A stretch of 64,000 nt of DNA from Theobroma cacao (Eukaryota; Streptophyta; Magnoliopsida; Malvales; Malvaceae). Location: positions 12,373,698 to 12,437,697 of the forward strand of contig NC_030850.1 in the NCBI RefSeq assembly GCF_000208745.1. The letters run 5' to 3'. Positions 24,901 to 37,600 of this stretch are shown here, piece by piece; position 1 is the stretch's first letter; every line of letters begins with the position of its first letter. The translations under genes and the position numbers were made by a program. A model generated the notes under the pieces. That model was not told where the DNA came from and did no database searches. It worked only from the letters and a program-made list of their open reading frames with translations.

Positions 24901-27804
24901 GAGATGCTTTCGACTGTGGATTAACAGTCTTGGAGTTGCCATGTATGTCAACAATCTTTTTGAAGATGTTAGAAATGGGTAATGTGCTCTTTTCTCTTTC
25001 ACAATTTTGGCTGTCCCAGCAGTAACAAGCAGTTGATGAATCTTGTTTGGTGTTCACCTTTTTGTGCCTGCAGATGGGTTCTGCTGGAGGTTTTAGACAA
25101 AATTTCTCCTGGATCAGTTAACTGGAAGCATGCAAATAAGCCTCCTATAAAGATGCCTTTTAAAAAGGTTGAGAATTGCAATCAAGTTATAAAGATTGGG
25201 AAAGAGTTAAACTTCTCACTTGTGAATGTAGCTGGCAATGATGTTGTGCAAGGAAACAAGAAACTTATATTAGGTAAGATCTTCTATCTTACATTTTCCA
25301 TAGAACTTCTGCCATCTATTCCTTATTGTTAATGGGATATCTGGTTCAAGAGGCACACTTTTTATGTTTTCTATGCTGTCTCTAGTGTGAAGTAAGGAAA
25401 TTTCACCGCAAAACAGGGTATCATGTGCATTTAATATATGTTATAATCTCTTTTTCTCAGGTGTCTTTTTCATATCTTCAAGTCAATTCTTTTGTAGTGA
25501 TTTCTCAACTAAGTTGATTTATAATTTTAAATGCTGAAAGCCTGTGATGTCCATCAAGTGCTTTAGTGGCTAGAAATTGACAGGTAACTTTCACTGGTTG
25601 GAAAAGCTGCACTTAAGGAATGCATTTATGTAATCAGAATGGCATAATCATTTTACATGATCCTCTCTCTCTTTTTTTCCCTTCTTACATGCTGAGAGCA
25701 CATCTACAATGCAAACACTTGATCAACTTCACTTGTTATTTCTCAAGTTTATTTCTATGCAGTCTGTTATCCAACTCAGTGAGAGCTGTTATTATTCTTT
25801 TTCTTTTTTTGGTAAAGATGAGGTCTGTTATTTTGTTTTTTGAATATAGAGCACTGTTATACATTCCTATGGCTTTTAAATGGATGTATATGCCAAGAAA
25901 TTTTTAGTTTCGGAGTTGTAATATGATCTTACTGATCTGAGTGGCACATATATAAGCCTTGATATGGCTCCAAGCTCTATGTTTCTCCATTATGTTCTGT
26001 AAAATGACTTCACTCTTCTCATTTACTTGTTTTTCTTCATCACTTCCAGCATTTTTGTGGCAACTCATGAGGTTTTCTATGCTTCAACTCCTGAAAAACT
26101 TGAGATCTCACTCTCAAGGTAAAGAAATTACAGATGCTGACATTCTGAACTGGGCTAACAATAAAGTGAAGAAGGCAGGTAGAACCTCTCAAATGGACAG
26201 CTTCAAGGTACACAAGGAATGAAATGAAACCATATGTTAAAATTTTGATCGTAACACATATACTAACACTCTGGTTTTTGTTGAGTCTTGCTTTTAGGAT
26301 AAAAATCTTTCAAATGGTATATTCTTCCTTGAGCTTCTTAGTGCAGTGGAACCAAGGGTGGTTAACTGGAGTCTTGTTACCAAGGGAGAAACTGGTATGG
26401 CAATATTTTATTATTATATAAAGTCTGTCTTTTTCCTTTGAAGCTTGGTTGGCCATAGTGTTATATGGCACGTGAGCAATAAAATGAAGTACCTGCCAAG
26501 TGCTTTTTTGCTTTTTACAGAGAACATATAATTAGGATAGAACTTAGGTTCCTCTTGTGAAATTCCTTAGATTCCTCAATAAAAAATCACTAAAATAGCA
26601 TTAATCCTGCTTTGAACCTTAACTTTTATCTTTACTGTTCCATTGGCAATTTTAATTCATGGTGATGATTTTATTGGGAAAGCTACGGACTTCACACAGG
26701 AAACTTTGTTCAAGTTGAACCCATATGAACAGATAGATGATACTATGTACATAAATGCAATGGAAGAGATGTATCATTTTATTGTTATTGACATTGTAGA
26801 TGAAGATAAGAAGTTGAATGCAACCTATATAATCAGTGTCGCACGGAAGCTTGGATGCTCCATTTTCTTGTTGCCCGAGGATGTCATAGAGGTAATTTTT
26901 GTTCTGAAATTCAACATCCCTAATCCCTTCTTAGAATCATTTCTGATTTTAATGTTATCAATGATTTGCCATATCTTGAGTCTGTTTTTTGCTTGTGGTC
27001 AGATCAACATGATTTTCTTTACACGAAGTTATGGAAACAAACAAGCGATAGTTAATATTGCAGAAAATGGAGTGATTTTAACATTGGTGATAATATTGAA
27101 GAGATTTGAAAGTCAATCTTCTATTGAAATAAAATGATTTTCAGAAGAAGGAAAGGAAAAATAAAATAATATTAAACTAGTACAGGTTCCATATGACATT
27201 ATTCCTTACATAAAAGAACGGCCAAATATTGAGAACAATTTCTAACCTAGACTGATAAACTGGTTAGACATACTTTGTCCCTCATTGGGTTGATATCAAC
27301 TTAAGTCAATCATATACAAAACTCAAGTAAATTGTTGTCTATAGATGCTTGAATTTCCCATTTTTGCCTAGCAAACCCTTGAGATGAATGCTACTGAGCT
27401 GACCTGAATTTTTTATGCCTGAACTGGATAAACGTGACCTCTGGTATTGTTGTGAGGTTGGCATATTGCTTTGCTTAATGTAACTTCTAACTTCAATATC
27501 TGTTGCATAATCGTAACAGGTAAACCAGAAAATGATGCTTACTTTGACTGCCAGCATCATGTACTGGAGCCTACAGCAGCAGGTAGCAGAGTCTGAAGAT
27601 GGTGAGGTTCCTGATGAATCCTGTGTGTCACCAAAGGAAGGTGAGAATGAGACAGCTCTTGCTGGTGAAGTCTCCAGTTTGGCTATTGACGATTCAGTCT
27701 CAGATACTGCTCTATCCCCCCATGTCAAAAATGAGGAAATTCCCAAAGATAATGGAAGCGAAGAACAATCTCCAAAGATTGAAGAAAAGGATGGTAATGA
27801 ATAA
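21935..27804 (+). CDS. Fimbrin (plastin-type actin-bundling protein), 14 exons, 695 aa
   Basis: Cross-links actin filaments into bundles. Coding exons: 21935-22021, 22323-22493, 22709-22941, 23032-23203, 23324-23362, 23516-23584, 23704-23820, 24162-24373, 24823-24978, 25074-25273, 26050-26207, 26298-26394, 26800-26891, 27520-27804. All introns are GT-AG and phases join to one frame. [18 protein letters not shown] opens a degenerate EF-hand-like N-terminus as in plant fimbrins. Four calponin-homology domains follow (about 125-240, 268-370, 390-500, 515-620), with [52 protein letters not shown] and [10 protein letters not shown]. The last exon adds an acidic Glu/Ser-rich tail (about 625-695) of the kind that varies most among plant fimbrins. 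Length agrees with the family. Which Arabidopsis FIM it matches is not assigned. It is convergent with the next gene, stops about 1.0 kb apart. Confidence 0.96.
24650..24785 (-). repeat. Possible tRNA-derived SINE fragment in fimbrin intron 8
   Basis: Read on the minus strand, the segment begins near CCCCAGTGGTTAGAACTTGA, like an A box, and about 25 nt later has GCGATCAAATCCTGGG, like a B box. Spacing fits a tRNA-related SINE head, but the boxes are degenerate and no A/T tail or target duplication was established. Confidence 0.3.
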
Positions 27805-28798
27805 TCAGCATAGGCAGCTTTGTAATTCTTTTTGGTTTATTAGAGAAGTGGAACTAAAAGAGGCCTTGTTCCTGCATATTGCTTTTCGTAGACCACAGGA
27901 GAAAAGGAAATGGGACTGTAAATTTACCTGCTGTTAGAAATATTCTTTGCATTGAATTGATTATTCTGAATAATGCAAGAGGAGAAGAAAGCATTATAAC
28001 GACAGCCTTCTTTGTATTAATCTTGATGACAAATTTCAATTGAAGCCGTGCTCCTTGTATAGCGGTATACACAGATTTCATGCATAGAAATTATGTAAAT
28101 TGTCGAGATGTTACAACTTTGGTTTTTGGTAAAAGAAATAGTGTTCAAAAGTCTTTGCTTTGCTTCTCACTTATCACTTGTACAGCTTTGATTAGCAGTC
28201 GGATTTGTTGAAGATAAGAGTCACTTGACTCGTTCTTGTAATTTGGTGGAAGAAATCTTCATCTTGAACTTCGTACTTGTTGAAATTCTCCCTCCTAAGA
28301 AGAATTTCATTTTACTCCTCTCTTGCAAAACAACATGTCAATATGGTTGTGCAAAAGTGTTGCCAGGTGCTTTGTGTATTTCATGAGAAGACCAAATGGA
28401 CTCCTGTTTTCACATAAAACCACTTTATATCCACTAAATTATCATTTCAATCTCCCAAATATTACATCATGGAGATCTTAGGAGATGACATTATCCACTT
28501 ATCTGTTCCCATTCAATCATTTAAGAAAGTGGATGGTACAAGAATATACAAGGTCTTGTGTATGCTATCATCAAAACTATGCATTTGAGAAAAAGTATAC
28601 AAGAAAGTCTTGTCAGTGCTATCATCGATACTATAGTATTTGAGCAAATGAGGTAACAAAAACACCCAGAGATCTTTTTGTTTTTGGATATAGCCAGGCT
28701 ACAAATGAGACATTTATATGTCTAAGGGAAAAAAATGTCTATGCTTAACATTTATGTGTTGTTCATTTGAAACAAAGCAGGGATGAAAAGTATAAAGC
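27805..28798. other. Convergent intergenic region between fimbrin and ankyrin/BTB genes
   Basis: It contains the 3' UTRs of both genes, which run towards each other. No other gene was seen. Confidence 0.6.
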
Positions 28799-31700
28799 TC
28801 AAATAATGCAATCTTCGCCATCTTCGGCAGAGGGAACAGATTTTTCTTGTTCTGCTACAAGCATAAGCATCTCTAGGCGCTTATCAAAGAGTAAAGCGCT
28901 CTCATCTCTCTTGTCAAGCTCAGCACCTTCTGCTTCAAGCCATTTTTCCCGAAGATCATCCAGAAGATTTGCTTGGTCTGTATTAATTGCAGCTCCTGGG
29001 GCACTTGGAACAGTTGTCCGGAGTGAGGAATCTCCAGATGGTGGCGGCAGTGTCAAAAGCATTGCTCGGAACTCACATATGTCAGCAAATGTCTCAAAGT
29101 TACAAGCAATGGTATCTAGACAAGACTCTCTTATCTTCAGAACACCATACCTACACATGTGAATTGAAATGAAAAAGCTTTGTGGTCACAACTACTAGTC
29201 CAAGGCTAATAATGGCATTATTGCAAAAGTTATAATAAAAGATACTACTTCAAAATGGTTTCGAATTCATTATAAAATCTTTCGATTCAATTCTGCCTAC
29301 TGAGTGAGTTCCCATGCATCACCAACTTAATGAGGCAGATAAGATATCGCCTCTATGAGATAATATCGAAATCTAAATAGCCTACAAACTGCAAAGTGAG
29401 TGTCAACACATTACACAGTCTAAGTAAAAGCTGCAAGTCCATCAAGAGTCTGCAACTCCCAAAGTTTCATTCAACAATCAATGAATCATTCTAATAATAA
29501 CACACAAGTTTAAATTTCATTACCAAGACCAGAAAATGTATCTAATCTAATATTAGCTATCTAATTTAAATGATTTTTAATCAGATAAGAATTGATCTCT
29601 TACTTCAGATTTTGAAGGAAAATAAGGTAGATATACCATACATGTCAGACAATATTAGCCAATGGCACAATTCTGCTGGTGAGACCATCTCTAGGTGTGG
29701 GAGCAGTACATCAGCTACAGCACGCTTAAGAGGAAATAATAGATACCGAGAAGCAGCATCAAACATTTCCTCTGCCTGGTCAATTAGAATAATTAATATT
29801 AGGTACCATTCAGCTAATGTCCACGAGCCACAAACAATAAAAAAAATATATAATACCTGATCTGGATCTATATCTGTCAAACCATCAGTGTACCTGAAGC
29901 AGTTATGGAGCTATAATAAGTTCCATGACAAGTTATTAAAGCTGACTAACCACATTATACATAACGGTTCAAAGAACTAAAGCATGCTTGATCATGCTGC
30001 AAAGAATATTAGGTAAGAGATTATTACTTTTTTTGGTAATAATCTCTCATTACTTTACTGACATGATCTGTGACCCTAGACAGCTTAGAGACCTACTCCA
30101 GTAGCAGTAATGTTCCAACCACAGGACCAATTCAGATATAGTTTCAGCATTATAATAAAAAGAAATCCAAAATTAAGCTACAATAATGAAGAAAAACATA
30201 AAAAGTTAAAGAAAAAAAAAAACCTTACATATACTCAATCATTTTCTCAAATGCCTCAGCACTCAAGTCATGTTCTTCCAGAAACGGAAGGGTATCACTA
30301 GTTAACTCATCTTTCCATTCATGAAAATCTTTCATACGAGATAATCTTGCATTAAAATATTCTGATCTTGATGCTAAAACAACTTGATGGCAACGAAAAA
30401 TCCTTTTGTCAACTCTAACACAAACATCTGCAAGATCATCCAGAGAGTCACTTATCTGCATTGCACCAACATAATACTGTAATGTATCAACACCATTGTC
30501 TAGGTTGCATTCCTTGGGAGACTTTGCCAGGGAAATTTGAAGGACCCGATGCAAGGCAGCAGGAAGCCGGTCTTCCTCAGGGAGGGACAGGCCCTGTAAA
30601 ATAAACCGTTTTTGAGAGTTGTCCACGTCTCTCAGTGCTTTGTATTCAGCATATTTTTGGTGAATCAGTTCTTTCTCTAGAACCCTTTGTAACGAATCAC
30701 ATTTGCATACTTTACAAATTCTCACAAGATCTTCCATATCATCTACAGCAACCTCTAGTCTGTCAGAATAAAAGAAGTGGATGAGGCTGTATAGAGCAGG
30801 ATAAGACAACTTTTCTCTTGAAAATCGCACTTCACTGCGATCTTTCCAATCTGTTTCAAATTTTCTCTTAAAAAATGGTGACCGGGCACTTAAAATAACT
30901 CTATGAGCTTCAATGGGTCTGCCTTGCACAAAAAATACAACATCTGGGGGGAACTGATAGGAACTTGATGCCCCATTTGATGCAAGACCTAATTGAATAT
31001 TACATGTTAGGTCTCAGATTCATATATGCATATTGTTCTTAGAAGCAAAATACTAGCAACCAAAAGTTTGGCTGATATTTTTGGGCCCAATAAAGCACAA
31101 AAGCAACCACTTCAAGTTTCATACTTAAGATTTCATCAAATATTACAGTGTTCTACTGTTTTCTGATATTCATAGTTGCAAAGCCTTCCCAAATGATTGA
31201 AAAGCAAATTATGAGAAGCAAAGTGCTCTTTCAAAGCTAGCTGTCACACTCACATCATTAAGGAAATAGATTGACTCTAAGGATAAATATAACGAAATTC
31301 TGAGCCATTTATGGCTGCACGCTCATTAAAAAGAAAAATAATCTAAAAGCACCATTGTTCAAATTAATTTAAAGATTTGACTCGAAATAACTAACAACAA
31401 GCTGATAGAACTTATGTAAGACCATCAGTGCCTAAGACTTTCCTTATTTTTCTGGATATGTACCCCATGACTCTTCATTAGTCAGTTACCATCAATCACC
31501 ATATAATTTGCAATCATTTTCTAATCTCAGCAGCCAGAGGTCAGACATGAATTTCTGGTAAATCAAAAAGGGGGAACCTCAATGTATCAGTAATGCACTC
31601 TTGATGCTAGTTTTTAGTAGCAGATGACCTTAAACCAATCTTCTCTCTTCTGCATTATAACATCATCTTTGAATTGACAGAAATAAAGAGAAGATGAGTG

Positions 31701-32927
31701 AAATGATGAAATTACTCTTACTTAGCAAAATCAAGAACAGAGGAGCAACTCTTATCCACAATTTTGAAAATCTTTCAATAATTAGTAATGAGAAATAGTG
31801 CATGCTATTCAACTCCTAGTAGTTTTATATATACATCCCTAAAAGTCATGAATAATATACTGACAAAAAAAAAAAATTCCATTGTCATTTCATTATCTCA
31901 TTTCTCAGAATCAACTTCTATCCAATCCAAATTAAGTAGAAAGAATTGTCTTTCACTTTACAAATCACTTCTATCTTATCAAGCCTTTGCTTTACAAATC
32001 ACTTCTATCTTATCAAGCCTTTCCCTTCTCTTCTCCTCCATCGATCCAAACACTATAAATCATAATTTCCACACCTAAATGTGTAGGCACCATCACACCA
32101 CAAAATGGTAAGACTTGAACAAAACTCTTAGTGCAAAGTTTGTTAGATTTCCTTCTTAAATCACTTCATTTGTTAAAATTACTGATGCAACCTTAATTCA
32201 ATTTGATTTTTTAACTTTAATTCCCAAACGTTGAGTCCATACTAATCGCATGCTCTGATTTCAAGCAATTCCAACTTTAAAAAACAGAAATACTACTAAG
32301 TTAGCCAAGCTACCTTTCACCACTAAATAAGATCAATAATCAAGTTTAATTAAATACCACTAGCTTGCTCCAAATAGTCCCATATCAAAAATTAACAATA
32401 AGCAAAAAATAAATTTGAAAAGAAAGGGTAAATTGACCTGAAACTTCAAAATGTAATCCACTCTCAGCAGCCTGGTCGAGATAAGCCTGATTAGCCCCAC
32501 AGCTCAAGAAAGTATCCCTAAGGGCACCCTGCAACGGCCCAAGAGGCGGAGGACGGGCCTCGAAAGCCTTGAGAAGTTTCCGAACCTTCAAGTTCAAAGC
32601 AGCGTAGTGACACCTGTCCCCATCAAAGGTATGTTCGGAGCAGATGGCTCCATTCTCCAGTAACATACGGGCGGCATCCAAGTGGCCAGCTAAGCAAGCG
32701 TAATACAAGGCAACGGAGTCCCAGTTATCACGGGCGTTAACGTTGACACCGGACTCGAGGAGGTAACGGAGACGGTCGACGTCGCCGGCACGAGAGGCCT
32801 CGAAGATGTCTCCGTTGGGGACCTTTTTGAGAGGGACGGAGGCGGTGAAGTCGGAAGCGTCGAGGTCGATGTCGTCGAGGTCGGCGGAGATGGTCCAGGA
32901 GGAGGAATGAGGTGGAGATGGGGGCAT
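28799..32927 (-). CDS. Ankyrin-repeat and double-BTB/POZ protein, 5 exons, 590 aa
   Basis: Probable substrate adaptor for a CUL3-type ubiquitin ligase, by analogy with BTB proteins; the plant orthologue (I recall At2g04740) is poorly studied. Exons, in transcript order: 32927-32438, 30988-30229, 29893-29857, 29775-29642, 29150-28799. Two ankyrin units lie near residues 40-110 ([40 protein letters not shown]). The first BTB domain (about 176-265) has [20 protein letters not shown] and [13 protein letters not shown]; the second (about 340-470) has [20 protein letters not shown] and EKMIEYMYTDGL. A helical BACK-like part and a Ser/Pro-rich tail ending GEDCII follow. This order matches the ABTB1 family. 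At the exon 4/5 junction two donor/acceptor pairs look possible; only the AT|GTATGG donor joined to TAG|GTATGG keeps the frame. Intron 1 (1.45 kb) is AT-rich. Confidence 0.92.
31956..32023. repeat. 34-bp tandem duplication in intron 1 of the ankyrin/BTB gene
   Basis: Two adjacent units starting CTTTACAAATCACTTCTATC differ at only one position. This looks like a recent local duplication inside an intron. Confidence 0.85.
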
Positions 32928-33422
32928 TTGGGAAATGGTGAGTCTCGGAGGATGATTTTCCGTTTCCGGCTGAGATTTTGGGTTTTAATGGTTGGATTAA
33001 TTATTTTTTTGTCCAAACGGAAACGGATTCCTTCCGTGCCGTACCTATTTTCACTTTTTTTTTTTTTTATATCAAGACAACCTCCTTCATTTTATTATAA
33101 CATTGTCAGCTAAATTTCATGTAAAAGTATCCTAAAATTATTTATAAATATTTATAAATAACACTTTTTTAATGAATTATTTATAGTTTTATCTAAAAAC
33201 TTGAATGAACTTTTTACCTAAATTAAAAATTTTGAAACTTTGAGAAACAGATACCTTACTTGTGCTTTTATAATAAAATAAATTGGTATACTTAATTATG
33301 TTCTTTCTTTTGGTGAAGTGCTCTATGTTACAAATTAAAACATTTTATCTAAATTTAAAAATGAATAATTTGGCCAGTTAGCTATTTTTCTCAAAACATT
33401 AATATATATATATATATATATN

Positions 33423-33459
<37 letters not shown>

Positions 33460-34639
33460 CCTGGATAGTACGTTCTAAAGTTGGTACGACAATATTTTAA
33501 AATTTCTTAGAATTTGGTTTTTTTTGTGTAATACTATACATTTTATTAAAGTCGGATAAATTTTCAAGGTCATGGAATTTTCATGCGCGTTACCACAGCC
33601 CTTGATGAAATTCAGTGACACGTGTCATGAAAGTAATGGGATCAGCTATAAGAAAACCAATAAGAGCAAGACACAGCATGATAAAAACCTAAGCTTTTTC
33701 CGTAGAAGATAACAACTCCGTACTTGCCAAAAACGGTTGAGTTCCCAGCTTTTTCTTTCTCCCAGTCCTACCACCTATGAATGCACTCACAGCAACTCAG
33801 CGTTCATCTTGCCACCTTCCACTTCTCCTGCATTTACCCCAATTGTCTCCCTCTCCAAACAAGTTTTTTAGGGTTTCATTTTTCACTGAAAATCGAACGT
33901 TTCTCTCTCTCTCTTTTGAACTCCTCTCATTTCAAACCCTCATTACTACGCTCTTGTTTTTCTTAGGATAATTATAAGGTTTTTGTAATCATTTCCTTCC
34001 TTTTTTTGTTTGTGTTTACCAAGCATTGCCTTTTTCTTTTGGTTGTTAAGAAAGTTAAAAGGAAAATGAGTAAGGGTTTTTGAGGGTTTAAGCTTTGTTT
34101 GGAACTCAAGAGAGCAGCTTTTCTTCACCTTTAATTTCTAGGAAAATAATAGTATTTCTATCAATATATGTTATGGTGTTTTTTTTTTCTAGTTACATAC
34201 TTTGATGGGGTACAATGGAATAGTTTATGGATTTAATATATTTTACCTTTTGTGTTAAATTATCTTTTAACTATTTTAAAAGACTAGTCTTTGATTTAGC
34301 TGAGGTTTTGTTTGGTTGTTAATTTTGTTGTTTACTTCTTGATTATGGAAGCGAAAAGCAGAAAGTGCAATTAGATGCAAAAGTAACTAATATTTTTAGA
34401 CTGTTAGAAAAATATATTTATTTTTTCTGAATGACACAACAGGTGATTTTACTTTGTATATAAGAGATGAATTTGTGCTATTTTGACTATTTTCTCATAT
34501 TTAATCAAGCTAAAAAACTAGCACTAATGGCGCCTTAATGTTCAAGTTGCAGCTACAATCTTATTTTTTTATGTAGTTAAATGTATTTTTAATGAAGTTA
34601 ATGCAGTTTTTTTCTTTGTCTTTTTCCCAGATAAGTATA
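32928..34639. promoter_or_regulatory. Head-to-head promoter region of the ankyrin/BTB and EDM2-like genes
   Basis: The two start codons are 1.71 kb apart and transcribed away from each other. The interval contains the minus gene leader, an AT-rich core, a TA microsatellite, and a CT-rich EDM2 leader (about 33720-33980). A probable EDM2 leader intron runs from about 33980 (TTATAAG|GTTTTT) to the acceptor TTTCCCAG ending at 34630, nine bases before the ATG. Open frames at 33777-33971 belong to the leader and have no domain. Confidence 0.45.
33402..33457. repeat. (TA)n microsatellite with an ambiguous base
   Basis: A TA dinucleotide run of about 55 bp contains the only N seen in the window, at 33422. 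The copy number here may not be reliable. Confidence 0.9.
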
Positions 34640-37600
34640 ATGGCATCATCTGACGAAGAAGGTGAGATTTTTCCAGATATTCATGTCTCGGAATATGACT
34701 TCGTCGATCAAAATGGTGCACCAATTTCATTTGCTGTTTTGCCTCTCCAATGGAGTGAAAATGAGGTCATAGATGACCTTAAAACCCAAGTTTTCATACA
34801 CGGAGACGCTGACAATGGGCTTCAGAAGATTTACAAGCAAGTTGTTGCATGGAAATTTGAGCTATCCTATGTGCTGCCTGAAATTTTCGTGCTTTCCAAG
34901 AACAAGAGATGGATAACACTCCAAAAGCCTAGGAAGAGTTTCCAAAGTACGGTTAGGACAATCCTGATCACCATTCATTGGATGCATTTCATGAAAAAGA
35001 ACACAGAGGTATCAGCAAAATCTGTATGGAACCACTTGCAAAAAGTCTTCAGGTCGCTCCTCTCTAAATGGTTCTGTTGTTCTCTTTGTGCGCACAAAGT
35101 TTTAATTTTGTTTTTTTTTTTAATTTTTAGCTAGTTATTTTCACAAAAGGTGGTTTGAAGTTGTGTGCAATTTTGTTCATATTAATATTTTTTTGGGTGA
35201 CGTACAGCTTTTATGAGTTTGAACCTTCCGAGGGTGACCTCTTGTGTCACAAGCTATTAATTGGTGAAGCTGTGAAAAGGGATAAAAACTTGGCCAAGTC
35301 TCAGGTTCGTGCTACTATGGGCATATCTCTCTACTCATGTCACGACAATGATCTCTCATTAGGTTTATATACACAATTACACTCTAAATTAATCTGTATA
35401 AATTCATATATGCATGTAATAAGCACACACATGAATGAAAATCTCGTACTTGTCTTTTGAGTCATCAATTGGGTATATAGCTTAAGATTGAATATGGTAG
35501 TTCTTGGGCCTAAAGTTATGATTTTGACCAAAAAGAAATAAGCCTTTAGTTTCAAATTGCAAAATCTCATCAATTATCAGATCAGTTTCTCTCTCTCTCT
35601 CTCTGCTTTATTTTTTCCCTTTTATTGGCTACTTGTCTTGAATAGCTGTAACTTCTGAAACAAACATGATAATATTTGTCTAGGACATCATAACCTAAAT
35701 ATTTTTAGCCGTGTCAAGGACTAAGAGTTTCACTTTGTATGAACGGAAAGACCTCGGAAACATATTTAGTTGCTGTCAGTTCTGTGGCATCTATTTTAGC
35801 TGAGCTAAGGAATTTGTTTTTCCTGGTGAAATTTACCATTGATAGAAGTGTGGTTCAATATGCAATTCTATTACTCCAGTAATAGTTGCCATATAAATAA
35901 GATTTAGGATTCAATTCAAGTAGGATGAATAAAGCTGGTTCTTCTTTGGAATTTCTTATCTTGTTAGATAACTCACTTTTGGTGAGGCTAAGTTGCTACC
36001 TATAACCACCCAATCTTTGTTTACATTTTAAATGACAACTGCATTTTACACTTTGCCAACCAAAACTTGTTAGCAACTCTGAAACTATCTTTTTTCTTAA
36101 CCAATTTAGCAAGTTACTTCTAACCTGATTGTATATTGTTATTCATATTAGTGGTCTTCCTGTATCTGCAGCCTCTGAAAGCATATGTAGAGTTGCCAGC
36201 ATGCACAAATAATTTTAATCTGATTCGCGTGCTCTAATAAGTATGCATATGAACAACCTGATATATAGAAACTAATCAACAATTTATCTGGAGCAGAATG
36301 TGCTTAATTTTTTGGAGGTGCCTCAGACAAATATAACTTTTCATCAGGTCTGCCAACACGTTATCCTTACCTTGTGCACTATTTCTATTACAAGCATTTT
36401 CCCCTTTATTTTGAGTCTTGTATTTTTCCCTTTCCCCACTTTACCCTTTACATGCTAACAACCAGAACTTGTTAGCTACTCGAAACTATCTTTTTTCATA
36501 ATCAATTTGCCAAGTTAATTGTAACATGATTGTATACTGTTATTCATATTAGAGGTCTGCCTGTATCTGCAGCCTCTGAAAGCACATATAGAGTTGCCAA
36601 CATGCGCAAATAATGTCAATCTGATTCTCATGCTCTAATAAGTGTGTATGTGAGCAACCTGATACTTAGAAACTAATCAACAATTTATTTGGAACAGAAT
36701 GTGCTTAATTTTTCGCAGGTGCCTCAGACCAATATAACTTTTCATCAGGTCTGCCAACACGTTATTCTTACCTTGTGCACTATCTCTGTTACATGCTTTT
36801 ACCCTTTATTTTGAGTCTTGTATTTTTTTCTTTTCCCCACTTTACCCAAAGACTTGGGCATGATTTAACAGGATGTCCATACACCTAAGAAAAATAACTT
36901 TATAGTTGATGGAGATGTAGATGAGGATCATGATGATGATGATGTCATAGGTGAAGAATTTGATGGTGTAGGGAAGTCCATTTTTGATCCTGTCTGTGCA
37001 ATTTGTGATAATGGTGGCAATGTTCTTTGGTATGCCCTAACTTTATGGTTCTGGAAATCTTTATGGTGAACATTTTTGTTTTTTGTTTTTTTGTTTTTTT
37101 AAGTTTTTCTGACCTCTAACTGGCTTCTTTTTAGTGGTGTATGTACACATCATTCATAGTTAGTAGCCGGTGGCTTTGTAGTTCCTTGAGAAGCTAGCAA
37201 ATTTTTAGATTCACTTGGAATACCAGATGGCTTATTTAAATGTAAATCAAAACACTTCTTTTATAAGATTTTGGGTTGGTAGTAGAATTTGAACCAATAG
37301 ATCAGCCCTTTTGATCTAAAATAGTGTTGAAAGCAAGGAGAATACTGGAAAATTCTAGAAAGAAAGGCATGATCTGACTGATGTTCATCACTAGCTTTGA
37401 TAGGTGATAATTCATAGACAACCAAATATTTTGGTTTTATTATGAAGATGAAAAGTATAGATTGACTTTTAAGTCATGAAGATGTAAGGTATGTCTAAAT
37501 TATATGCATATTTTCATGAAATTATAGAGTACATTTTTTTTCAGTACAAAGAGTAATGAACATTTAATTTATTAGGCAAGTTTTTTTAATTTATTTCTTT

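Noticed and set aside
26643..26799. Open frame extending upstream of fimbrin exon 13
   Set aside because: The acceptor at 26798-26799 and the known fimbrin sequence ...[14 protein letters not shown] place the upstream part in intron 12; it is read-through of an open intron.
29637..29775. Frameshift or stop at the exon 4/5 junction of the ankyrin/BTB gene
   Set aside because: The downstream donor G|GTATAT gives a stop, but the overlapping donor AT|GTATGG five bases earlier joins perfectly with the acceptor before GTATGG.
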